NCBI RefSeq assembly: GCF_036711975.1
Contig: NC_091975.1
Coordinates: forward strand, 3,164,501-3,228,500
Reading direction: 5' to 3'
DNA: 64,000 nt
Source: Onthophagus taurus
Taxonomy: Eukaryota > Arthropoda > Insecta > Coleoptera > Scarabaeidae
Below the pieces are notes generated by a model. The model was not told where the DNA came from. It saw nothing but the letters and a program-made list of their open reading frames with translations, and searched no databases. Below, in pieces: positions 12,586 through 26,200 of this stretch. The position numbers were made by a program, and so were the translations under genes. Each line of letters begins with the position of its first letter. Within the stretch, counting starts at the first letter, position 1.

Positions 12586-14142
12586 AAAACTTTGATTTTA
12601 GCGTGCTTTGTTGGGGATGCAAATTTTATATGCGATAAGTTTACACCCTCATGGTTTTATTATTCTTTACTGTGTTTATTGGTTTTTATATGGCTATTAA
12701 ATTGCAAACTAGCTACGTTACAATCTGTTTTAGTCATCTTTATGACTTTTATGCAAGGTTATTTTCATCTTTGTACACGCAAAATAACCGTAAACTCTTA
12801 AATTTTGAAACCATAAAATACATAAAAGTGTTGATTACGGCCATCTATCCTCTTGCACTTTAACTATATATGTTCAAATTTTGTATAACAATTTTTTTAT
12901 TACCATTTTATTTATTTAAATAAATTATTAATTTAATTAATTACGAATACAATCAATTTAATTGATACAATTAATTTATAATAAAAAAATAGAATCGTTT
13001 TTTTAATCAATAATTAATTACCGCCATCTTTACGTAATAACATGAAATAAATTGATGTAAACTTTCTTAACCTCAATTTTTTCTTGAATTAGATGAAATT
13101 AGATTACTTATTTGAATTACGACTTAAAATGGGTATATTTAATAAAAATCGACTTACCTTCACTTCGCTTATTAAGCTTATAATCGCTTTTATGGCAATT
13201 ATAAAAAATTGATTGATTGTTGTATCCAAGTTGTATCTTTAAAAATTATTTCGTTTTCCTCGAGTTGCACTAATTTTTCAGAAATTCACCTCGAACTTTT
13301 AAAATATTCCTTTGAAAACTGGGTTGTAACATACAAATCACTTCTATTTTATTTAATTTTGATACTTTGTGCTAATCGGCTAATCTGTCATTTTCAACTT
13401 ATAAAACGTTTACAGCTCCATCTCTTTATGTCCGTGACAATTAATTAATTATTCTAAAAAAAATTGAATCAATTTTTAATTTTGTTGATATAAATTATTA
13501 ATAGTTAAAAAAATTGGTAACAATATAGTATATGTTTTAATTTTAGTTAATATTAACAATTTAAAAATAAAATATAATTGATTTCGAAACGTTTATAGCG
13601 CCATCTCTTTATGGTTGTAATAATTAATTGTGAAATAATTTAGTTAATCTTTATTTTTGGCGATTTAATTAAAAATTAAAAAGAAAAATAATTATATACA
13701 ATTAGTTTAATATTATTTAATTACTTTTGAATTGAAGGTAACATTTTTGATTTGAATAAAATTCAAGTAGATATTTCTATGTTGGAATTAATTGAGAAAA
13801 TAGACGATAGATGGCGGAAAAAAAAAGTTAATAAATTTATAAATAAAAATAATTGTTAATAAAAACGCAAAATTAACGGAAAGAAAATAATTTATTTTCA
13901 CATTAAATTTTACACAACTTATCACATCGTATCACATTTATTATTACATTTAGATTTCTTTAACAACATTTTAAGTGAACAATTAATTTTTTTAATTAAC
14001 AGTGTTAAAAATAAATGTCTTATAAAGTGTCTTGGAAAAAAAATTACGGAATTATTAACAATATTGAGGAACAGATATGCTATTAGTTGCATTATTTTTA
14101 ATTTACCCTGTTTTAATGTAATAGCATACAGCAAAAGATACA
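12586..14142. other. Spacer between the convergent receptor genes
   Basis: Very AT-rich (long runs of TTAATTAA-like sequence), with no open frame of note. Two diverged copies of a roughly 190-bp unit occur (around 13400 and 13590), sharing AAAACGTTTACAGC.CCATCT, where the dot marks the variable base. Five copies of an AGATGGCG-like core are scattered over it and are listed separately. Confidence 0.6.
12838..13817. promoter_or_regulatory. Cluster of AGATGGCG-type motifs (CTCF-like cores)
   Basis: Cores at 12838-12847 (-, TAGATGGCCG), 13021-13030 (-, AAGATGGCGG), 13415-13424 (-, GAGATGGAGC), 13598-13607 (-, GAGATGGCGC) and 13808-13817 (+, TAGATGGCGG). The last fits the CTCF core YAGRKGGCRS exactly; the others have one or two mismatches. 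They sit between the 3' ends of the two receptor genes, four on one strand and one facing them. Binding is inferred from the motif only. The motif could instead be part of a repeat, since two copies lie in related 190-bp units. Confidence 0.35.
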
Positions 14143-14148
14143 TTTATT
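14143..14148 (-). promoter_or_regulatory. Poly(A) signal of receptor B
   Basis: AATAAA on the - strand, about 120 bases downstream of the proposed last stop codon at 14271. It supports placing the gene's last exon at 14271-14448. Confidence 0.5.
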
Positions 14149-14270
14149 TATAAACGACTAGTTGATTTACAATTAATTCATCTACTTAAGTGATAATCTA
14201 ACGTATTTACAGCCATATACGAGATTTTAGGTGTTTTATAAAAACCCTAAAATTCAACATGTATTTGTTA

Positions 14271-17200
14271 CTAAATATGCTTTATTAAACTTACACAAAT
14301 AAGTAATAAAATAGAAATGTTAAAGGAGATGTACGGATTATTTGACGTTAATGGAACATTATCAAAGCGAATTTGAGGACGAAATTCCGGATTAAATCGA
14401 TCATTACTAGGAATTTCGATTAAATGGGGAATTAGGAACATTTCACCACTGACATTTGGTGGATTAAACATCGTTAAAAGCAATGTTTTAACGAAATAAA
14501 TAACCGTTGACTTTTCAATGGTGTTCTAATATAAGTTAATATATTAGAAAATAATAAATATATAAAAATAAATTTAATTATTCAATAGCTTAAATCATAA
14601 CCAATTATTTAAATTACTCATAGTTAATTTGTTGTAATTCACCGACAAAAATAATCATTTCCTATGTATACAGACTATTTTAATCTTGTTTACCACCTTG
14701 AAACTAATTGTAAGATTAAGTTTTTTTGTGGTACTAGACATATTCAAATTTTAATTCTTTTTAATAATAATTTTTACTTAACCATAGATGTCATTGCGAA
14801 ACAGCCTTCAACTCATCTTTGTTAGCTTTGTTTCGATTAAACTTTTAAATGATCTTACCTAGAAGCTAATACATAAACGACTTCATCTTTAAACGACCCC
14901 CCGTCGATGTTCTTCAGGCTGCTGTTGCTGATTTCCCCTGAAGCTAACGAGCTCAATTCCTCCGGACAAAATCCGTCGTCGACGACGCCGACGTTTCCCT
15001 TTTTCAAATTTCCAATTGATGTGGTTATCGCCGTCGTCGCTCCTTGTTGAGTCCGTTTTTCCTCGTCCCATGTCATTTTGGCTAAGCAATGAAACAGACG
15101 AACGAACTTTGTAAGCGGTCTTTGCGGTACAGGGTTCAATATCTGTACCGAAACTAACTTCGTATTCGGTTGAACATTTTCGTAATCGGTTTTTGGCGCT
15201 ACCGTTAGTTTAACGTTCGATCTACTTTTTGTCCAAGACATTGATACCACGTTCTGATCGTCGTCATCGTGCGATGATTCATATGATCTTTTTCGAGATT
15301 TACTGGAAAAATTCTATGTTAAAATATTGTTTGCTTAATAAAACAATTAATTTTAATTGACGTCATCGTTCAAGAATCAAATATCATGAAGGATAAATTA
15401 TATTATTAATTAGCTCAAAGTCACGAGTTTCATATAACAAGCACGTGCTACAATCGGGTAATCGTTAAACTACAAGGAGAAATGTTAACCAACTCACGTG
15501 TGTACGTGGGATTGTGGTGTGAGGGTCCGATCAATGCTTATGAAACAATGTCTTGTACATTTCTGCCACTGATATTAACAGAATAACTTGGATGTGATCG
15601 GTAAGATTTAAAGCTAATGAAGTGGAAGAAACTTACACATCCTTGGGATGGTATTGAGCACGATGAGTTTTCTTTTGAAATGTCAATTATACCGTAAAAG
15701 AAAGTTTTTGCAAGGTAACTTTTCAAATAACAGCTGCCGATGGAAAGTTCATCTTATGAAAAAGAAGAAAAAGGAATGTTAGGTAAGGTTAGTTTTGTTT
15801 AGAAATTTCGTCGTAAAAGTTTAACAATTTAATATACGTCGATAAAATGGATAAAAACCGAATTATTCAGAACAGCGACGTAACGGATCGCAGTCCATAG
15901 AAGCTAGGAAAGCACGGAGAGAACAACTACCGATGGAAAGTTTATTTTATGAAGAAAAAGAAGGTAAATCATCCCTACTTTTAATGATTTTAATAACATC
16001 ATTAAAATAGATGTTGCATATAAAAACTTTTATTGCTAATATAAAAATAATACATTTTTTATTACGTTAGAAAATAAGTAACACTTGCTTTAGCTAAATC
16101 ACATCATGATATTCAGAAAAACAGTTCTTTCTTTCATTACAACATAAATAAACACTGCACGCAGTACATTTTGAGTGGGGTCTAGCTTTGGCAGAACAAT
16201 TTTCACAACTTCCTCTTTCTTTTGAACTTGCGCTACGACATTTTCGTGGACTACAGAACGACGAAGATCTGATAGAATATTGAGAAAAAACATATTGAGC
16301 AAAAACTAACACTTTCGTATAATCTTAGTGTCAAAAAAGATGCTAATTCAAAAATTCCTGGAAGCCGTGTTTATTGAAATTTATTTGAAATTAAAGCTCA
16401 AAGCTTTCTTTTTAAAATGATGTATAATAATTGTTGGGTTGGATTGGAAAAATATTGAGAAAAAAAATGTTGAAATAAAACTTATATTTTTGTATAACTT
16501 AAAAGTGTCAAAAAAGGTGCTAATTTAAAAATTCGTGGAAGCCGTGTTTATTGAAATTAAGGAATAAGACTTGTTCTAAATTAAAGCTCAAAGCTTTCTC
16601 TTTAAAATGATGTATAATAATTGTTGGATTGGATTGGAAAAATTTTGAGAAAAAAAAATTAAAACCATTTCTTATTACCAATACATAAATTTCTTTTCCA
16701 TTTGAAAGTTGGGTTCTGTTTCCATTCCATTTACAAAGCTATATATCAGCTAGCACGACAAGTTTTGCTGTCGACGAGGTTTAAACACTTGAGTTATATC
16801 AACGGATCGAGGATATACAAGGCTAGTAAAGTTTAATCTTTAATCTTTATGTTTTTGTACGATTGATATGTGAAATCACTTTTTCTTTGTTTTTCCAATG
16901 TGTTGTAAACAAATTTTATAGAAAGCATTTAATACAAATACTCGAATTTGCTTGATATAAACAATAGCTCGTTATTTACGCTAAATAAAAACCCATTTGA
17001 GTTATTGAAAATGGAGAACATGTTTTAATAACGAATATGCATGGTATGTATGAATATAACGTGTATTTTCGGAACGTTATTTTAAAAAAAAAGTGCAAAG
17101 CCAATCCTCTTTGCCCAATGTAATCAAATGTAACGAGTCAAAAAATGTCATGGATGATTAACGAATCCTTTTTAATATTTTTTACGTACCTCGTGCTACT

Positions 17201-20200
17201 CCCTACAGAATTCTTATGGACGAGTGTCGTGTTGGTGTGGACGCTACCGTCTTCGCGTCCTGAATCGGTCGATTCCTTACCGATTCGGTTCGCCGATTTT
17301 GAAACAACCGCGTAAGATCTTTGTTGTCCGATTTCAAGTGTCTCATCGCAACATTTCCAGCAACACCATTGCGAGAAGGTTTCCTGAAAAAGAATGACTA
17401 CACAACTTTAAAATCGTTTCATAAAACTTTATTAATCTTATACACTAACAAAATACTAGATCAAATAGATTTGATAAAAATAAATTGGCAGAGATAAAAT
17501 CATCCCTGCAACGAAATTGATTTACATAATCTACGTCAAAGGAATCTTACCTTAATTGTAAAGGACTAAAATTGTATTTCGAAATTGTGTTTTAACAACA
17601 CAACCTAATATTGGTGAATATCTAGTTCAGTAACTACCTTGTTTAATTAAACGTTTAGATAATAGGGGAACTAATTTTCGTGTGCAATAGATTCTAATAA
17701 AATAATTGGTTGTATGTAATACTATCGTTAATTAACATGTATTATATCAAATAATTAATAATTTGAATTAAAAATAATGTAGTAATTTGGTGTTTACTTT
17801 GAAAGCTTCCCGAAATTTGTTGGACATGATGTTATATAACACCGGGTTGATGGTTGTTGAAACATAATACAAAACTCCACTTATATAGGTCATAATTTCG
17901 TATATTTTCAAATAAATCCTCCTTTTATCGATACTGTCGCTTGGTGGAGTCACATAAATAGCGAATAAACGTTGAGCGTGGAATGGAGCCCAGCAAATAA
18001 AAAAGGCCACCACAACAGCCACTGAAACAGATTAAAACGCGAAATTAATTAATAATATAATTAAATATTGAAAGAGTGAATTTGGTTTCATTGAAATAAA
18101 ACTGTTTGAAGCGGTCGCGAATAATTCAAAGACATTAAAAATCAATTAAAATGGTCCATAAATTTAAATAAACTCTGAATCATTAAATTGTCACGATTGG
18201 TCGTACTTTCGGCCGCAATTAAACACCCCCACAACGATTAACGTTTATTTTACATTTATTTATATCTAAAATTTAATAAAATTAAATATTTAAAATATTA
18301 ATTTTAAATATTATTTGTAGATTTTTTCACTTCAATTATAAATTTATTCAGAACGATTTTAAAATATATTTCAAGATTGTTATACACAGTTTCAAAGAAG
18401 CTTTAATTTGATATAAAAATTATATCTGTAACTAAAAAATTAAAGTTGAGACGTTGTTTTAAAGTTTAGTGATTTTTATAATAGTTTGTAGTTTTTTTCA
18501 CTTCAATTAAAAATTTATTCTGGTGATTTGTCACCGTTTTAAAGAATATGCTTTAAGCTTTAAAGAGAATCCTTTGAAATTGCTAAATCGTTAATCTTTC
18601 AGATTATAACTAAAACATCTTGAAATATATAAAAACTTTGTATTTTTAAAGATACTCAATTTCCCAACAACGTGTGGCGTTCTTTTATTACATAAAAGCT
18701 CGATTTAACTGAAGTGATTGAAAAAACACGAAAAAGTCCTTAATTTAAATGGTGATTAAATAAACCTTTAGACCCTTTATCAACGTCGTCTTTAATCACG
18801 ACTTTTAAATAAATTAAAGGCAATCCGGGTTATTTGGAACCTAGAAAAAAAGGACTCGTTTAAAATTCGAACACAAAAATTCATGGGTTTTTTTTTACGG
18901 CGCAAATGTAAACATGCAATTTAATCTAAAATAAAATCACTTGATTTCCACGTGTTAAAACACGCTAATTAATTTAATCATGATCTAAGTATTGGTTACG
19001 CTACGAAAATAGTTATTTTAGTTTTTTCTCCGAATCATTTTCAAACAATTTTGTTTTCTAGTGGTAAGATCGAATCGTAGAGAAAAAAAACGACGAAATC
19101 GATCGCTTTGATTTGATTCAATTCAAGGATAAGTCACTGAAAATGTTAGCGGGTAAATTTCCTCGAAAGGACACACAAATTGCTTTAGATAAGGTGCAAT
19201 TTGGGATCGGTTTCAAGGAGTAAAGAAATAAGTCGTAAAACGAACGAAATAAATCCCATTTGACCTTTTTTATGGTCTACATCGACCCTTGATAATCTTA
19301 TTCGATTATTAAACTAGAAGCTTAACTTAAATTTGTGTAAAAAATTCCACAGTTGAAATTTCTTTTAAATATGTAAATGTAATTGCTTGTCGTAAATATG
19401 AGAATTGGAATTGTTATTTTCTGTATTATGAGCGAGTAGTTCCGAAAAGCAGGTTGGTAAAATCACTTGAATGGATGCAGAAATAACCTTATAAACAGCC
19501 TTTGTTCATTTTTTCATTTCCTTTTTACTTTGTGTTTCAGGGAAAACTTTTAAATTCAGATTTTTTATGTTTTCATAACGTCTATCGTGAATCTGTGTAA
19601 CTTATAATAAATAAATATATAAATGTAAATGTATTCAAATGGAACGATTTTTATAATATTATTATTAATTAAAATGTAACTTAAAAAATACAGTTCAGAC
19701 GACATTTTAAAATTGAGTGATTTCAATAACAATTTATAGATATTTTCATTTTAATTAAAAGTTTATTCAAAACGATTTCGAAGTCTAATTCAAAATTGGT
19801 TTAAAGAGTATGCTTTAAGCTTTAAATTGACATAAAAATTATATTTGTAACTTATAAATGCAGACCAAACGATTTTTTAAAATTTTAAGCTTTAAAAATA
19901 ATTTTTGCTACTACAAAGTAAATCATCTACAATATTCGCTCGAAATGCGATTTAAAATGCAAATCTACAGTTGATTTTTCCTTAATATTTTCAATCGATT
20001 TTCAGGTTCTCTTTGGTGGTTCACTTTTAAAGTTACTCTGTGTTATACCGTGTTAAAGAAAAACTTTTCGTGTGATCGTATTTTAGCCTTAAAAGTTTAC
20101 TGTTTGAAGTGCAAGTTAAAAGTTAACAGTCTCATATGGTTATTTTTATATTCTTTTGAATAAAATAAATGATTTTTTGCATAAAATTTTCTAAAAAAAA

Positions 20201-23200
20201 ACTTTTAGGTTGATTGAGTACAATCCTACATTTGGGTTTAGCTTGGATTACTCTTTCCACTTTTCGTATGTCTCCGTGAGATGATTTACATTTCTACTTC
20301 CTTTCATGTGAATTTCCCGCGATAGATTTTATGGAAATTTTATAACTTAAATTGGGTTTAAAAAATTATCACAAAAAATTAATTTTAATTCGTACAAAAA
20401 AAAACTTGTAACAATCAATTAAATGTGTAAGTTTTTACCTGGTATATTTTGTTTACATCTGATTAACCTTGGTTAGATATTTATTGTAAAAAAAACCTTG
20501 ATGTGTTTTTAAAATTTATATTAATAATTAAGCTTATTAATCTCATCTCATCTATCATCAAATTTGTAGCAAATTTATTGCGGAAATATACAAAAAAAAA
20601 TGTTTGTAAGTCATAATATGGAATGTAGTGATGATGGGTGTTTTTCCAAATGGAAAAATTAAAGAAATTTAAATAAACAAAGCATTTATTGTAACTTGAA
20701 AATTTTTTCAGGCATTGAACTCAATGAACTTTATGAATTATTCAAGTATTTTGGGGAATTTATGAGTACAAGGTCGATTTATGGTTCACGTTTTTTTCCC
20801 AAGCTTTATTAAATACTTAAAAAGGTTGTAAAATTTTTTATTAAACTTTTTAATTTAATTAATAAGATTACTTTTTTAAAGTTACATTTCGTATCCTAAA
20901 TATACATTGGTCGCTAATTCCCTTTGTAGTTTACTTTCTAAATTCCGCATCCTAAAAATAACGTATTTTGTAAACCAAATTTTTCTAAAACACATCACCT
21001 TCACAATACACGCATTTAAAATTCAATTTCATTATATTTTGATGTACTATGAAAGCAATTTATGATATACACAACGTTATAAATTCAAATAAAATTTGAT
21101 ATTTTATAACGGATTTGCAATCATGCTTTTATTCTACTTCATTTAATCCTTTCGTTCAATCTCGATTTTCCGGCACTTTTCCTCTTTGAAACAAAGCTGA
21201 CATCATAAATTACAACGGGAACAGATGGTTTTCTTTTTACTTCAACTTTTGTTTCTATGAAAATAATGCTTTATAAAAGGGTACATATTATGATGGGTTT
21301 CGTGAAAACGTTTAAATTAAAAAAATCGCCGAGTCCATATTTATGAAAGCTAAGGTATAATTTTTGTACCAAAATAAAGCTTAAATCTTTATCTTTTAGG
21401 ATATATAAAAGTTTTATATATTTTATATATTAAATTTTTAAGTAATGTCGGGTTTTTGAGGTTTTAACTAAATCTTCAAAAAAAATGATAAAATTAAAAA
21501 AATCGTACATGGCTTATTTTTGAGAATTATAAAATGAGTTTTATATCAATTTAAAGCTTAAACTTTCCTCTTTAAAATAATATGTGGTTCATAGTTTCAA
21601 GTTTAATGAGATTTCCTAAAAAAAGTTTTAAATTGGGTTCAAATCGAAGTACCTAAAAATGATAGTGTTGAGAAAAGTTATTGTGATTTTAAATGAATTG
21701 TTTTAGCGTATCGTTATGGTAGCGTCATTAATGAAGCGTTTCAATTTAATTAATCTGCTTCATTTACTCCGTTTCACAACAGCAATTAACATTTTTCGGA
21801 AGTATCGATTTTTGTTAATTAAAAGGATTCGTTTGAGATTTATTATAATAAATAAATCCTGTGTGGGTGGTTAACAAAATATAAAATAACATTTCAACTT
21901 TAGAAATCTCTCACAAGCAGACATAGAGATATAATTTGGAAATGAGATGCAATTGAAAATATATCAATCAATAAAACGTCAACTGCAAACGTTTTTCATT
22001 GTTTTGAAATAACGAGAAATGGAAATAGAAATTTATATTTTTATGTTAATGTAGTTTTAGAGTAAACTGAAATCAATTTAATCCGAGTCAGCATTTTTAA
22101 ATTAAATCGGATTAAGAAGCACGATTTCCTGAATCCGTCTTAATAAAACTTTCCTTGTTAGGTTATAAAACTTTATTTAATTGAGACAAGTTTTGAAGGA
22201 GGACCGGATATTTAATAATTCCTTTTTAAAAAACAACCGTTAAATTTGAATAAATAATCACATTTCTAAGATATAATTTTTTTCTTCCACGAAAACATTA
22301 AAAAATTCCACAAAACATTCCATTTAGCACATTTTTAAAATGTCACTGTTATTAAAAAATAAATAAAAATTATGTCCAATTTACTTAATGCTATGAATAA
22401 TGATGAAAAATATTCTTTATGTGGAGATGGGGTCAAGGAAACGCACAAATTAGTATTATTATATGATCAATTATAAAATAAAATTTTTTATCGATTTCAT
22501 GAAATTCGAATAATACTTTAAATAAGCGTGGAGGTCGTTGAAATACACTTAAAATAATGAAAAACAAAAAAAGAGTTTTAGCGATAAATAAAAACGTTAA
22601 AGAGGCACTAATTATTCTAAGTGGTTTTAATTGGAATTGCTGTTTAACAATAATATTTGTCACTAATTGTTTTTTTATGCATCTTTAGAATGGATGATTT
22701 TTATATTCTCTTGTAATGTGTGAAAATACGAATATTTTTCAGTGATGTGCTTTAAGCAAGATAATTCAACAATAAAGCAGCTCAATTAGTAAGTAACTCA
22801 ACTTACATCAGAACAAGTCAACAGCCCAAAAGCCGGATATCGAATATTCGACATCCCCTTCGGCCGGATATCCGATTATCCGGCATATCTATCCGGCCAT
22901 TATGGTTATAATTTCTGGTACATTTCTGAAGTGATACCCTACATTGCTACATTATTGCGATAAAATTAATAAGAAAGCTGATAAGATATATCAACTTAAT
23001 TGGATCCAAGATACAAAATAAACTTTTTTGATGCTGATTTAACTAACGAAGCAACTCTAAAAAGAGGATACTATAATTAATAATTAGCGATATTTTCACA
23101 AGGATCCTTCAAGATATGAATTTTATAGCGAATTTTGAAAGTTATAGATGAAAATTGCAACATCGAAAATTTTATCAAAGCTTTAAATTTAATAGTGCTT

Positions 23201-26200
23201 TCTCAAAAACTGAAAGTTTTCTCATTTGCAAGCACGGATATAATCAATCCTACTTAAAAGCTATCCAATCCTAGAGTAACTGAAACGCAAAATATCCATA
23301 CCGAAAAGCATGCTAACTCTAAAGCGAAAAATGTCTATCCAAAAGCCACTGAAGCAGAAACAGTAATGTGGCCCAACCCAACCCTAAAGTAAGTTAAATA
23401 ACAAAGTAATCGATGTCAAAAGCAAGCCAACTGTATCTGATAGCAGATTAGATTGATTAGCATGAGCTAATTCAAATGCAACCCAAACAGAAAAGTGAAA
23501 AGTCCAAATGAAAGCAAAGTAACAACTTTTTGTTAATTTTAATGTTTTTTCACATTTTGTTTATAATATTTTTATATTAATCTCTACTCATATTACGAGT
23601 GCTAAATCATCTTTTCGATTTTGTTGAGTGGGATTGAATGTGGGAGATAATTTGGTATTTAGGACAGTACAATTACACTTTATACCAGTGTAAATTATTG
23701 ATTGATGAGAAATGATGTTTGGTTATGAGCTCCACACGATCTGCGGAAGAGAAATGGAAAATCGTTGTTTTTTTATTCACCGGTTAATATTTCATTACAT
23801 TTGAAAAACAATTTTAATAATAGATTTTCATTATCAACTCAACGAACATTCTAAGAAAACTTTATCAACTACTTTAAGTGCATAAATGTTGTAACTATTT
23901 ACTTGTAAATTCCTTAAAAGCCTTGTTAAAAGCGTAATTATGAGTAATTTAGGAAATATTTTTGTTGTCTAGTAAAATTGTTAAAAAAAATAATACGTTA
24001 TAACGGTTTGTTTGAATCGTTGCCTGAAAAAGAATTAAATTAAATCGAGTTGAACTTAATGACAAATGCTATTTGGCATCAAACTGATTTTAAACTTGGA
24101 ACAAAAAGGAAATAATATAAATAACATGAATGTTCTCATTTTATCCTATTATTAAATTATACCATTTATTTTAAACTAAATGAAAGGTGAGTAATTCAAA
24201 ACAACAAAATAAGCCGAATATAAATTTAATATACGATATGATTTATAATGGCTTCTGCTAAAAGCAGTCATAACTCATGTAATTAAGGGATGTTATTATT
24301 AAGGGAAGTTTGTTAAGTGAATAAATAATGGTTGCATCGATACAACGTTAAGTTATAATTAAAATTAAAATTGAATAAACGAAGTTAATTAAATTTTAGA
24401 ATTTCTTTTTAATTATATTATTAGAAAAAAATTGTTTTCAGGAGGTAATTGCAGATTAGAATAGCTTTAATTGGGAAAAATTATTACGGACAAATTTGAG
24501 AAAATAAAATACCGGGTAGAATGTGGAAAAATTATTACAAACAACCACGTTAAAAAACAGCTAGGTCAGAGCAAGGTCAACGGGTTGACAACCAAAACAC
24601 TACAAAACCATTAAATTCTTTATTAAAAAAAACTAGTCCTTAATCTCTTATTATGGCTGTTATTAAATTTTTTTATTTTAGTTTTTATTATTTCATCGAT
24701 ACCAGTACAAGTTAGCCCCAACAAGTTTATGTGATGAACTTTTTAATTCGACGCAGGACTGAAGTATGATCTATGATCTGCATTGTTTGTAATTTCAGTT
24801 CGAAACGCCCTCTGTAATTCAAAACTAAACGATGGACCCCGTTAATTTAACATTACGATCAAAAACAGATTGCATTTTTTTTAATCAATAAACTAACTCT
24901 ACTTGACCTTTTAATTTGCTTGGTACACAAACGAACAAACGATGGCGCAAAGATTTTTAATATAAAGTTTCAAATCAATGTTTGAAAGTACTCGGGTTTC
25001 CAGCTACGTGAGCAAATTGCTGAAAACAAACATCATCTGGGAGTGTATTAGTTACTGGTTGCGTTTACAAAGGTCCTATTGATTTAATTTCATTGCAATT
25101 TTGTTTGCAACAACTATTATCAGATGATGACGTCAATTCCAGGCATCTCCTATAATATATATATACTTATAGATGACATAATAAATCATCTTGAGATACA
25201 ACTTCGAATTTTCTTTTTATTTACTTAACTTTAATAAGCACACAGTTGAATTAAAAACATTATATCACAGCAACGTATAAGAACGAAGTAATTATTTTTG
25301 TGTCTTAAAACTAGATTAAATTTGCTATAAAACGCTTTTTAAATCGTCTTGATATCTCAATTAGTTTTTGAGATATGATTTTTTTTAATCTTAACCTGTC
25401 ATAAGTGGTTATGCAGAGATAGATTAAAAAAATAGTGAAGTCAAAATTTGCAGAAATAAAGAAATGGTTTTCAACACATTAAATATTAATGAAATTTACT
25501 TCAAACCGGTTTTTATTTTATAATAATATCTTAATTCGTTCTTGAGATACGAGTAGTTTTCTTCTGGAATTACTCACATTCAAGTAGCATCCAACTTACT
25601 TTATACAGTTCTAATTAAAAAGTTGTATATACTGTAAGAAATAACGTAAAAGAACTAAAGGAGACAAAAAACAACAGACAAACAGAGTTTAATAAATATA
25701 AATTCGAATTTTTAAAACAAATAATACTACCCATTTCGTACACATGTTACGTGAGTTATGATTTTCCGGATGGTCTTTATTGCATTTTGTGGTTTTGAGG
25801 AATTCAATTCAATTATCAAATCTAATTTGTAACTTTTGGTTCGTTGTAGAACTACACTGTTTAAAATTATAATTAAAATTTGTTGCAAAGTTGTTTAGAA
25901 CTTAATATTGAGTTGAATATTTTAATGAATTACATGAGTATTTAATGTGTTTAACTTTGTTCTAGTCACTCCACACGATTTAATAGCGGTCTCGATTCAA
26001 TTTAATTGTAATAAGCTACTTTTCTCATTATACACTAATTTGCATGAAGTTTTCCACTTAATTAATAATAACACCGTTAATATTCTTCGCTGAAAAGTTG
26101 ATTTATATTGTAAGTTCACCACGAAAATACGTACTTAAAATATGTACATGCTATTAAAGTATTAATCTTTTTAACTTACGTGTTGTTTGAGTAAGAATTA

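Noticed and set aside
12565-12863. Two overlapping 70-78-codon frames after receptor A
   Set aside because: They start within the poly(A) signal region and are composed of AT-rich codons; no motif.
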